Of a stretch of 64,000 nucleotides of DNA, positions 8,786-16,753 are shown piece after piece. The notes below the pieces were generated by a model. The model made no database searches, was not told the origin of the DNA, and was given only the letters and a program-made list of their open reading frames with translations. Source of the DNA: an uncultured Lachnospiraceae bacterium (GTDB lineage: Bacteria > Bacillota > Clostridia > Lachnospirales > Lachnospiraceae). The stretch's first letter is position 1, and the number at the start of each line of letters is the position of its first letter. A program made the translations under genes and the position numbers. The stretch lies in assembly GCA_910578345.1 (NCBI GenBank), contig CAJTRA010000002.1:186001-250000 (forward strand), read 5' to 3'.

Positions 8786-10987
8786 TTATAAAAACGCCAC
8801 GTTCCTCTTAAACTCCACATACGTCACTACAAAATACACCAGATAGATCCCCAGAAACAGCGCGGCGCTCTTTCCAAAGAAGCCTCCTACCGGAGTAGAT
8901 ACTCCTGTCATCATGATAAACCGGTCACTCGCGAACAGGATCATCCGTCCGCTGATCACCACTGCCAGCAGCGCAGGACACAGATAATAAGCTGCCAGCT
9001 GCTTTAGGATCAGACACCGTGTGGCAGCGCGGGTAAGTCCCAGTTTCCACAGCACATCATAGCGGTATCTGTACTTCGCTGCATCACTTACCTGTTGCAC
9101 AGACAGCACTGTCACTGCCACACAGACAAAGACCAGGCCGATATAAAACAGCGGAATGATGATGGAGGCAAGCATATACTGAAGTTCCAGCATCAGATTA
9201 TCTCTGACCATACAAGGTTCCGCAACACTGATGATCGTGTCGGAACCGCGGCATAGACCAGCCTCCGCATGTCCCGCTGCATACGGATTTTCCTCCGACA
9301 ATAGCTGTTCCAGCTTATGCTGCAGGCCGAACGGCGCCTGCCCGTCAAGCTTTGCTGCCAGCTCCGTGTAATAAGGCCGCATACGCTCCAAAACCTCATC
9401 CGGGACCACCACCACATAGTCCGCCCCATTGTGTCCATCCTGGGAAAAAGGTTCCGCCCGGATGCCTGCGCAAGTCAGAAAACCGTCTCCCGCCGCATTC
9501 CCGATCACCAGATCCTCCCCGATCTTTTGCACCTCCCTTTCCAGCCGGGGTTTGATCTGCACCAGATACGCCTGCGCCGCAAGCTCTGCTTTCTCATATC
9601 CCAGCATCTTTCGCAGATGATTATAATCTGTAATTCCCATATACGTATCATACGTATAATAGGTGCCGTCCCCCTTCTCATCCTGCAGCATCCTCTCGAT
9701 CGCTGCCCGATCCGGCGTGCCGTCCCTGTTCTGATACATGGCGCCCCACGCCTGCAGATGCGTCAGCATCCAGGTATTGACCGCATTCCCACCGTCCGTA
9801 TAAATATGATACCTATAATAAGACGATACCACAGCCTCCTCCTCGATCACTTCCTTTTCCCGCACAAAGGCATCTCCGATCTCTTTACTGTAGATCTGCA
9901 CGTCAAAAGGGATCTTCCCTTCCAGAACCGTATTCTCATAATCACTGAACATCAGTGCAAAAGAAGCCCCCAGCAAAGCAAGCGTAAACAAGGCTGTCAA
10001 CGTCCCCATAGTAAACTGCATCGTCCGCATCTTAGAAGCAAACTGCCGCAGCAGAAACAGGTTCTGTCCTTTGTAGACAGCCATCCCGCCTTTGCGCACA
10101 TAGCAGATGATCCAGGCCGATAACCCCAGATAGAATAAATAGATCGTAATGACCAACCCGATGATAAACAGAGCCGTTTGCAGGTTATCAGACAGCCGTC
10201 CGAACATTTTCCAGAATAGCAGGATAAAAACGACCGATATCGGCAACAGCATCTGTTTTCCACGCTCAAACTTCTCTTTAATCTCTTCGTTGCGGCGTCC
10301 GGCGTTCATAAGCGTCTGAATATTCATCTTCTTAAATTTCCGCCTGCAGCACATAAGCGCCAGCAGATAACAACCGCCAAAGCAACAGACTGTCATAAGA
10401 AACGTCCCGCCGTCGATCCTGATCCGCAGACGGTATTCCATCCGCACCATAGCGAACATGACCGCCATCAAGACCTGCTGCAGAAGAATGCCTGCCGCAG
10501 TCCCGATCGCAAAGGCAATCCCGCCCAACAGAATATTTTCCCACATATACAGTCTGGCAATGGTCCCCTTTTTCATACCCAGCAGCAAATAAATGCCAAA
10601 CTCTGCGCTGCGTCTCTCCAATCGGAATCTCACCATGTAGTTGATCAGCCATGCCACGATCAGCATAATAAAAAAGGCCGCCAGTCCCACCATCATTCCC
10701 ATCAGTCCTTCCAGCTTCACCGGAAAATACCGTTCCAACTCGTTCTGGAATATAAGGCTGTTAAAGGCATACATCAAGGCCGTCACAAGTGTCATTGTGA
10801 ACATATAGACCAGATGATCCTGTACAGATCGCTTCATATTGCGGACACTGAGTTTCCTGTATATAGAATTGCTTCCTGTCACTTCCGGCCTGTGCCCATT
10901 CCCTTTTCGTCCCTTCGTGTTCATCTTATGACCCATTTCAGCATGGCAACGCTTATCGCCTTTTCCATATTTCTTACGTTCTACCAT
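8786..10987 (-). CDS. BceB-like ABC transporter permease (FtsX family)
   Basis: Large membrane subunit of a Bce-type ABC system for sensing and detoxifying cell-wall-active peptides. From the ATG at 10987 (GGGAGG 11 bases upstream) it is 733 residues, with about ten hydrophobic segments, an N-terminal FtsX domain, and a large extracytoplasmic region between the seventh and eighth helices (about residues 370-600), the hallmark of this family. Its start lies inside the 3' end of the ATPase gene by 14 bases, indicating translational coupling. The kinase and response regulator directly upstream complete the module. Peptide specificity is unknown. Confidence 0.88.
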   Translation of the reverse strand: MVERKKYGKGDKRCHAEMGHKMNTKGRKGNGHRPEVTGSNSIYRKLSVRNMKRSVQDHLVYMFTMTLVTALMYAFNSLIFQNELERYFPVKLEGLMGMMVGLAAFFIMLIVAWLINYMVRFRLERRSAEFGIYLLLGMKKGTIARLYMWENILLGGIAFAIGTAAGILLQQVLMAVMFAMVRMEYRLRIRIDGGTFLMTVCCFGGCYLLALMCCRRKFKKMNIQTLMNAGRRNEEIKEKFERGKQMLLPISVVFILLFWKMFGRLSDNLQTALFIIGLVITIYLFYLGLSAWIICYVRKGGMAVYKGQNLFLLRQFASKMRTMQFTMGTLTALFTLALLGASFALMFSDYENTVLEGKIPFDVQIYSKEIGDAFVREKEVIEEEAVVSSYYRYHIYTDGGNAVNTWMLTHLQAWGAMYQNRDGTPDRAAIERMLQDEKGDGTYYTYDTYMGITDYNHLRKMLGYEKAELAAQAYLVQIKPRLEREVQKIGEDLVIGNAAGDGFLTCAGIRAEPFSQDGHNGADYVVVVPDEVLERMRPYYTELAAKLDGQAPFGLQHKLEQLLSEENPYAAGHAEAGLCRGSDTIISVAEPCMVRDNLMLELQYMLASIIIPLFYIGLVFVCVAVTVLSVQQVSDAAKYRYRYDVLWKLGLTRAATRCLILKQLAAYYLCPALLAVVISGRMILFASDRFIMMTGVSTPVGGFFGKSAALFLGIYLVYFVVTYVEFKRNVAFL

Positions 10988-11744
10988 CAGACAACGCACC
11001 TCCCGTCAACGACAGCACATCCAGAATCTCCTGCAAAAAGGCTTTTCTGCTTTTTCCTCCCCGCACCAGCTCGTGAAAAATCTTTCCATCCTGCAAAAAC
11101 AGGATCCGCCCGCAATAGCTGGCCGACAAAGCATCATGCGTCACCATCAGGATTGTGGCTCGCATCTTCTGGTTCAAATCTGTAAATGTCTCTAAAAGGG
11201 TCTGGGCCGACCTGGAATCCAATGCCCCGGTAGGCTCGTCTGCCAGCAGCAGTTTAGGATGGTTCACCATAGCTCTGCCGCAGGCACATCGCTGCTTCTG
11301 TCCACCCGAAACCTGATAGGGAAACTGATCCCGGATATCCTCAATCTGCAAAAGCGTCAAAATCTGTTCACAGGCTGCAAGAATCTCCTTCTTTGATTTC
11401 TTCTGCAGCGTCAGCGCAAGCACAATATTCTCCTCCATTGTCAGCGTATCCAAAAGATTATAGTCCTGAAACACAAACCCCAGGTTATCCTTACGGAATT
11501 CCGACAGCGCATCCTCAGACAGTTCGGTGATATCCGTATTTTCATAATAAATATGGCCCGCAGTCGCCTGGTCGATCGCTGCCAATAGATTTAACAGCGT
11601 CGTCTTCCCTGAACCCGACGGGCCCATGACTCCTACGAACTCCCCCTTTTCCACCTCAAAACTGATGCGATCCACCGCTTTCGTCACGTTACTCCCATTA
11701 CCATAATATTTCTCAACTTCACATATACGGATGTAAGCGCCCAT
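10974..11744 (-). CDS. BceA-like ABC transporter ATP-binding protein
   Basis: Cytoplasmic ATPase of the Bce-type peptide resistance transporter, 256 residues. Walker A is GPSGSGKT at 41-48, the Q-loop is FVFQDYNLLDTLT, the signature is VSGGQKQRCACGRAM, and Walker B is LLLADEPTGALD. The RCACGRA stretch after the signature is a variant of the usual RVAxARA. The opening LRICEVEKYYGNGSNVTKAV-like region and the 256-residue length match MacB/BceA-type ATPases. It precedes and overlaps the permease gene, and follows the two-component genes after a hairpin terminator. Confidence 0.93.
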   Translation of the reverse strand: MGAYIRICEVEKYYGNGSNVTKAVDRISFEVEKGEFVGVMGPSGSGKTTLLNLLAAIDQATAGHIYYENTDITELSEDALSEFRKDNLGFVFQDYNLLDTLTMEENIVLALTLQKKSKKEILAACEQILTLLQIEDIRDQFPYQVSGGQKQRCACGRAMVNHPKLLLADEPTGALDSRSAQTLLETFTDLNQKMRATILMVTHDALSASYCGRILFLQDGKIFHELVRGGKSRKAFLQEILDVLSLTGGALSDGRT

Positions 11745-11855
11745 TTTCCATCCACCCCTTTCTTGACGCCATACACGTCCCGGCGCATATTTTTACGATC
11801 ACGCTGCCGGATTAAGCATATTTTATCACCCCCTCATTTCTTTCCTATAGAAAAA

Positions 11856-11895
11856 GATTGAAGTTATCTTACTTTTTTGAAAGTTAACTTCAATC
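11856..11895 (-). terminator. Terminator between Bce-like kinase and ABC genes
   Basis: Perfect 11-bp inverted repeat GATTGAAGTTA / TAACTTCAATC with an 18-nt loop; on the minus strand it is followed by CTTTTTC. It overlaps the stop codon region of the kinase gene (stop at 11890-11892), so the two-component genes and the ABC genes are probably separate transcripts. Confidence 0.6.
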
Positions 11896-12945
11896 CTTCT
11901 TCGATTCTCGCTCTATATAATTGCTGACCGGAAACAACAGCGTCATTCTCGTTCCCCTGCCATATTCCGACTCGGCCTGCAGCCTGACACCCAGCTTATC
12001 ACACAACTTCCGGCACAGATATAATCCCATACCCGTAGCCCGCTCGTGGGTTCGGCCATTGCTGCCCGTAAACCCTTTTTCAAAAATACGGGAAAGCTCC
12101 TCGCTGCGAATCCCCACTCCGTTATCCTCCACCGTCAGGCACACTCCATCCTGCTTCCGCCTTGTCCGGATCAAAAAGACCGGCTGTGCATTACAGTACT
12201 TCACACTGTTTAAGATCATCTGATCCATGACAAAAGCAATCCATTTCCCATCCGTATAGGCCGGATCAGGACAATCCACTTCCGCACGCACTCCATTCTG
12301 AATCAATAACAGCCTGTTCTTTTCCAGAACGTCCTCGGCAATCTCCTGCAGATTTGTCTTGCGGATGATAAAGTCCTTGTAAACGTTCTCCGATCTGGCA
12401 TAGTAGAGCGCCATATTCACGTAATTCTCTATCCTCTGGTTTTCCAGGCTGATGTTGCGCAAAAGTTCCCTCATATCGAAAGCGGACGTATGATCCAACT
12501 TCCTTCCATTTTCACATAAAAGCGAAATTCCCGTGATCGGCGCTTTCACCTCATGCACCCAGTTTTCTATATATTCCCGGTACTCCTTCTCGGAAGTCTC
12601 AATCTGTTTAATCCGCTCGATCACAGACTTATTTGAGCGCCGTATCATATCCCGGTAGAACCTGTCCTCCAACCGGGAAGATTCTGGCAGCAATTCCCCC
12701 AACAAATACCGCCTGTCCACCTTATTCAGAATCCGCCCAGCTTCTTCAAAATATTTGTTCCGTTTGATATACGTAACTGACAGCCACACACATAGGAGAA
12801 TTGACCAGAAGATGAGAACAATCATCAAATTGGCAGCGCCATATCCTGTCAGTCTCAGGAACGCACTCAGTATCCCCATACAGATCAGATGAAGCGTGAT
12901 GAGCAGAAATCTGTCCCTCAAAAATTCCAGCACATGCATCCTCAT
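11890..12945 (-). CDS. BceS-like intramembrane-sensing histidine kinase
   Basis: Sensor kinase of 351 residues with two N-terminal membrane helices (about 13-33 and 38-58) separated by only a few residues, so there is no extracellular sensor domain. This is typical of BceS kinases, which sense flux through the BceAB transporter. The HisKA phosphoacceptor is H131 in ENWVHEVKAPITG; ATP-binding motifs follow as MILNSVKYC, VEDNGVGIRSEEL and TGMGLYLCRKL. The ATG overlaps the stop of the response regulator gene by four bases (ATGA), so the two are translationally coupled. Confidence 0.92.
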   Translation of the reverse strand: MRMHVLEFLRDRFLLITLHLICMGILSAFLRLTGYGAANLMIVLIFWSILLCVWLSVTYIKRNKYFEEAGRILNKVDRRYLLGELLPESSRLEDRFYRDMIRRSNKSVIERIKQIETSEKEYREYIENWVHEVKAPITGISLLCENGRKLDHTSAFDMRELLRNISLENQRIENYVNMALYYARSENVYKDFIIRKTNLQEIAEDVLEKNRLLLIQNGVRAEVDCPDPAYTDGKWIAFVMDQMILNSVKYCNAQPVFLIRTRRKQDGVCLTVEDNGVGIRSEELSRIFEKGFTGSNGRTHERATGMGLYLCRKLCDKLGVRLQAESEYGRGTRMTLLFPVSNYIERESKKD

Positions 12946-13622
12946 ACCCGATACCCAATTCCTCTCTTCGTCACGATCAGATCACTCACCCCGATCTTCT
13001 TAAGTTTCTCCCGAATCCTGGTCATGTGAACACTCAACGTATTATCGTCTATGAAAATCTTATTCTCCCATAAATACTCGATCAGATCCATCCGGGAGAT
13101 ATATTCCCCTGAATACCGAAATAACTGAAACAAAATCTTCATCTCAGCTTTGGTCAAATCTGCCCGTTTCTCCCCGCATACCAGCATACACCCGGCAAGA
13201 TCAAGCTCCACGCCATTGCAGACAAACTTTGTCGTCTCCGTCTGTTTCCTCTGCGTACCTTTGACCCGCTTTAACACTGCCCCAATCCGCGCCAACAGCA
13301 CCGGCGCCTGATATGGTTTGGTGATATAGTCGTCCCCGCCCTTAAGGAGGCCATTCAGTTCATCCATGGAATCTGTACGGCTCGTTAAGAAGACCACCGG
13401 CACATCCGTTTCCCCGCGGATCTGAGTGCAGAGATCAAACCCCGAACAGCCCGGCAGGTTGATATCGAGCAGAATCAAATCCGGAGACTGCTCTCTTACC
13501 TGCGGCAGAATATTCTGAAACTCCGTCAACGCAGCCGTCTCATACATTGCATTCTCCAACAATATTTTCAGTTCCCGACGGATAACTGCCTCGTCTTCTA
13601 TGATCAAAATCTTTGCTGCCAT
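12942..13622 (-). CDS. BceR-like OmpR-family response regulator
   Basis: Response regulator of 226 residues from the ATG at 13622. The receiver domain has acidic residues IEDE at 8-11 and the phosphoacceptor D53 (LILLDINLPG), with K at YITKPYQ. The C-terminal winged-helix domain ends in DLIVTKRGIGYRV. It is the first gene of the Bce-like module and should activate the ABC genes when the kinase is stimulated by antimicrobial peptides. A longer reading frame begins with TTG at 13661 and overlaps the upstream gene, and is less likely. Confidence 0.92.
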   Translation of the reverse strand: MAAKILIIEDEAVIRRELKILLENAMYETAALTEFQNILPQVREQSPDLILLDINLPGCSGFDLCTQIRGETDVPVVFLTSRTDSMDELNGLLKGGDDYITKPYQAPVLLARIGAVLKRVKGTQRKQTETTKFVCNGVELDLAGCMLVCGEKRADLTKAEMKILFQLFRYSGEYISRMDLIEYLWENKIFIDDNTLSVHMTRIREKLKKIGVSDLIVTKRGIGYRV

Positions 13623-13657
13623 GACCGTTTCCCTTATTTTGCTGCTCTGTTTACGGT

Positions 13658-14005
13658 TCAAACTCTTCCGCTCTTCTTTCCGACGATCAAGTCATAGCTC
13701 TCGGCGATCATTCTCTTAATGTCTTCCTCCGGCACAGTACCATCCAAAATGATCGTATTCCAATGCTCCTTATTCTGATGCCAGCCAGAGATCACAGCCT
13801 CATAAGCCTCCCTCCAGAAATCTCTCCACTGAGGATCCACTTTCACATTGACCCATATCTTTTCTTCCCGCTCATAGGTCCATGCAAAAGCTTTCCTGTT
13901 TCCCCGGTAACGGGCCAGCTGCCAGTTATCGTCATGAAAAGGAGCATCCAGATACACATCTTGAAATGTCATGCAGTATGCAAGTACCTCCTGCCTCGTC
14001 GTCAT
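13658..14005 (-). CDS. MmcQ/YjbR family protein
   Basis: Small cytoplasmic protein of 115 residues. It has the family features: the opening TRQEVLAYCMTFQDVYLDAPF, the aromatic pattern KAFAWTYEREEKIWVNVK, and the C-terminal HWNTIILDG followed by a Tyr-containing helix. Members adopt a CyaY-like fold and are described as DNA-binding proteins of uncertain role. It ends just ahead of the Bce-like regulator and may be cotranscribed with it. Confidence 0.88.
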   Translation of the reverse strand: MTTRQEVLAYCMTFQDVYLDAPFHDDNWQLARYRGNRKAFAWTYEREEKIWVNVKVDPQWRDFWREAYEAVISGWHQNKEHWNTIILDGTVPEEDIKRMIAESYDLIVGKKSGRV

Positions 14006-14086
14006 CTACTAATTTCCTCCTGTCTTATCGCAAGCGCATAACAACTTTCTGATTCCGATAAGAAAATATCAGGGAAGGAGACTGCT

Positions 14087-14548
14087 TCATGCCTCCTCCA
14101 ATTCCCGTAACATCTGTGCAGGATTCTCCTCTGCCTTAACTTTCCCAAAAGCCTTTATGATCACACCCTCCTCGTCGATCAGATAGGTCGTGCGCACGAC
14201 ACCCATGCTGACCTTGCCATAATTCTTCTTTTCCTGCCATACATCATATGCCTGAATACAGGAAAGTTCAGGGTCGGAGAGAAGCGTAAACGGAAGTCCA
14301 TACTTCTCCTCAAACTTCTTGTGGGATGCCACGCTGTCCTTGCTTACGCCCAGCACGACGGCACCCTTTTCCTGGAATTGCGGATACATCTGCCCGAAGT
14401 TACATGCCTGCTTCGTACAGCCCGGTGTATTATCCTTTGGGTAAAAATATAAGATTACTTTCCTGCCTTTATATTCTTCCAGCGTACGGAGCTGTCCATT
14501 CTGGTCCGGCAGTGAAAAGGCCGGCGCTTTCGTTCCGATCTGTAGCAT
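14087..14548 (-). CDS. bcp: Thioredoxin-dependent thiol peroxidase (BCP/PrxQ)
   Basis: Cytoplasmic peroxiredoxin that reduces hydrogen peroxide and organic hydroperoxides. The catalytic motif is FYPKDNTPGCTKQAC, with peroxidatic C44 and resolving C49 five residues apart as in atypical 2-Cys PrxQ enzymes. Length 153 is normal. The thioredoxin-like fold continues through GVSKDSVASHKKF and LPFTLLSDPE. It likely contributes to peroxide tolerance of an anaerobe alongside the rubrerythrin genes near 60 kb. Confidence 0.94.
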   Translation of the reverse strand: MLQIGTKAPAFSLPDQNGQLRTLEEYKGRKVILYFYPKDNTPGCTKQACNFGQMYPQFQEKGAVVLGVSKDSVASHKKFEEKYGLPFTLLSDPELSCIQAYDVWQEKKNYGKVSMGVVRTTYLIDEEGVIIKAFGKVKAEENPAQMLRELEEA

Positions 14549-14601
14549 GATCTTTCCTCCTTTTTATAAAGTACTCCTCTGTATTCTTAAAAACCCGTGC
14601 A

Positions 14602-15975
14602 TTATACTTCCACTTTCGGCAACTGTGCGATCGCTTTCGCCAGATCCTCATCGGAGGGAATATAATCTACCATCTCACCGTCATTATATTTCTGGTAAGC
14701 GACCATATCAAAATAGCCCGTTCCTGTCAGGCCGAATACAATATTCTTCTCCTCACCGGTCTCCTTGCACTTCATCGCCTCATCGATCGCAACCTTGATC
14801 GCATGACTGCTCTCCGGCGCCGGCAGAATACCTTCCACTCTCGCAAAAGTCTCCGCTGCCTTAAACACTCCCGTCTGCTCTACGCTTCTCGCCTCCAGGA
14901 TTCCCTGATCATATAACTCAGAAACAACCGAGCTCATGCCATGATAACGCAGGCCGCCTGCATGATTTGCAGAAGGAATAAAACCGCTGCCCAATGTGTA
15001 CATCTTTGCCAGCGGACAGACTTTACCGGTATCGCAGAAATCATAGGCATAGACGCCCCTTGTCAAACTCGGACAGGATGCCGGTTCAACGGCAATAATC
15101 TTATAGTCCGCCTCGCCTCTCAAGATTTCTCCTGCAAAAGGAGAGATCAGACCGCCCAGATTCGAACCGCCGCCCGCACAGCCGATGATCGTGTCCGCCT
15201 TGATACCATATTTCTCAAGCGCCGATTTCGTCTCCAATCCAATGATCGACTGATGCAGTAACACCTGAGAAAGCACCGAACCCAGCACATAGCGATAACC
15301 ATCCTGGCTGGCAGCGGCCTCCACCGCCTCGGAGATCGCACAGCCTAAGCTTCCTGTTGTTCCAGGAAATTCCTCATTGATCTTGCGTCCAATCTTCGTC
15401 TCCATCGAAGGAGAAGGTGTCACCTTCGCTCCATAAGTGCGCATCACTTCTCTCCGGAAAGGCTTTTGCTCATAAGAGCACTTTACCATATAGACCTGAC
15501 AGTCCAGTCCGAAATAGGAACATGCCATGGAAAGCGCCGTTCCCCACTGACCGGCTCCCGTCTCCGTTGTAACGCCGTTAAGCCCCTGCTGCTTTGCATA
15601 AAATGCCTGCGCGATAGCAGAATTCAGTTTATGGCTGCCCGATGTGTTATTTCCCTCAAATTTATAATATATGTGTGCCGGCGTACCCAGCTTCTCTTCC
15701 AGACAGTAAGCCCGCACAAGCGGCGACGGACGATACATCCTGTAGAAATCCCGGATCTCTTCTGGAATCTCGAAATATGCCGTCGTATCATCCAGCTCCT
15801 GCTTCGCCAACTCCCTGCAGAAGATTCCCGAAAGTTCCTCCACCGTTACCGGCTGCAGTGTGCCCGGATTTAAGATCGGCGCTGGCTTTTTCTTCATATC
15901 GGCACGGACATTATACCACTGTCTGGGCATCTCCTGTTCTTCAAGATAAATCTTGTAAGGGATTTTCTGTTCCAT
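14602..15975 (-). CDS. TrpB-like PLP-dependent enzyme (TrpB2 type)
   Basis: Homologue of the tryptophan synthase beta chain of the TrpB2 group, 457 residues from the ATG at 15975 (AGAGGA seven bases upstream). The PLP lysine is K116 in TSGSHKLNSA; the phosphate-binding loop is GCAGGGSNLGG, and ETGAGQWG is the conserved active-site strand. It opens with the long N-terminal extension and the RPSPLVRAYCLEEKLGTP segment of TrpB2. No trpA or other trp gene is nearby, so it probably works as a stand-alone enzyme, for example an indole- or serine-salvaging synthase. Confidence 0.92.
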   Translation of the reverse strand: MEQKIPYKIYLEEQEMPRQWYNVRADMKKKPAPILNPGTLQPVTVEELSGIFCRELAKQELDDTTAYFEIPEEIRDFYRMYRPSPLVRAYCLEEKLGTPAHIYYKFEGNNTSGSHKLNSAIAQAFYAKQQGLNGVTTETGAGQWGTALSMACSYFGLDCQVYMVKCSYEQKPFRREVMRTYGAKVTPSPSMETKIGRKINEEFPGTTGSLGCAISEAVEAAASQDGYRYVLGSVLSQVLLHQSIIGLETKSALEKYGIKADTIIGCAGGGSNLGGLISPFAGEILRGEADYKIIAVEPASCPSLTRGVYAYDFCDTGKVCPLAKMYTLGSGFIPSANHAGGLRYHGMSSVVSELYDQGILEARSVEQTGVFKAAETFARVEGILPAPESSHAIKVAIDEAMKCKETGEEKNIVFGLTGTGYFDMVAYQKYNDGEMVDYIPSDEDLAKAIAQLPKVEV

Positions 15976-16148
15976 TTCTATTTCCTCTCTTTCCTGTTGC
16001 AAAATTCTCTTTCTCTGAATAGAATTTCACTCTAACCGCTATGGGTCCGTTTTGCGGAATTACATAATCCAAAGAACTCTATTGTACTTTAACACATTAT
16101 TGCGAGAATGTCACCCCTGGATCTATGCGGCCGATCCACAGAAAAAAT

Positions 16149-16724
16149 CTATGAATCCGCATAGATTGCATGATACGCCTCCAGCTCCTGTTTTCTGAAA
16201 CAGCAAAAATAAATATGCATGTCTGCATCTGCATGTTCTTCCAGCCATTGCACTGCCGTAAGCAGCGACACACTTGCAGCCTCCTCCAGTGGATACCCAT
16301 ACACCCCTGTTGAGATCCCCGGAAAGGCGATACTGGTGCATCCATGTTCCAGCGCAAGATTCAGAGAATTCCGATAACAGGCCGCAAGCAGCTCTGCATC
16401 CTCCGGCCTGCCGCTGTAGATGGGTCCGACTGTGTGAATAAGATACTTCGCGTTTCTAATGTCATAACTTCCCGTTATCTTCGCCTCACCAGTCCGGCAG
16501 CCATGCAGCGCGCGGCATTCCTGAAGCAGCCCTGGACCGGCCGCTCTGTGGATCGCCCCGTCCACACCGCCGCCTCCTAACAGACTATTGTTTGCGGCAT
16601 TCACGATTGCATCGACATGCATGGCGACAACACTGCCCTCGATCAGAGAAAGGCGGTTGTTTTCGATATAATGCTGGATTCTGTCTTTTCTACTGGCCGT
16701 ATATCCTGTCTTGCCTGCCGACAT
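16149..16724 (-). CDS. Macrodomain protein, O-acetyl-ADP-ribose deacetylase type
   Basis: Single macrodomain of 191 residues. The ADP-ribose-binding signatures are present: VDAIVNAANNSLLGGGGVDG with the catalytic-type NAAN/GGGVDGAIH residues, YLIHTVGPIYSG, and SIAFPGISTGVYGYP. Relatives (YmdB, TTHA0132) remove acetyl from O-acetyl-ADP-ribose or ADP-ribose from proteins. A GAGG site precedes the ATG at 16724. It begins 29 bases after the large LysM lipoprotein gene on the same strand and may be cotranscribed with it. It has an unusually long N-terminal extension of about 27 residues. Confidence 0.93.
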   Translation of the reverse strand: MSAGKTGYTASRKDRIQHYIENNRLSLIEGSVVAMHVDAIVNAANNSLLGGGGVDGAIHRAAGPGLLQECRALHGCRTGEAKITGSYDIRNAKYLIHTVGPIYSGRPEDAELLAACYRNSLNLALEHGCTSIAFPGISTGVYGYPLEEAASVSLLTAVQWLEEHADADMHIYFCCFRKQELEAYHAIYADS

Positions 16725-16753
16725 AATATCAATTCCTCATTTTCAAAAAATTT

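Noticed and set aside
9317..10123. Long plus-strand open frame opposite the BceB-like permease
   Set aside because: It is the antisense of a clear permease gene, has no domain and an His/Arg/Leu-rich composition typical of a shadow frame.
14602..15975. Canonical tryptophan synthase beta chain of a trp operon
   Set aside because: Sequence is of the TrpB2 type and no trpA or other trp genes are present.
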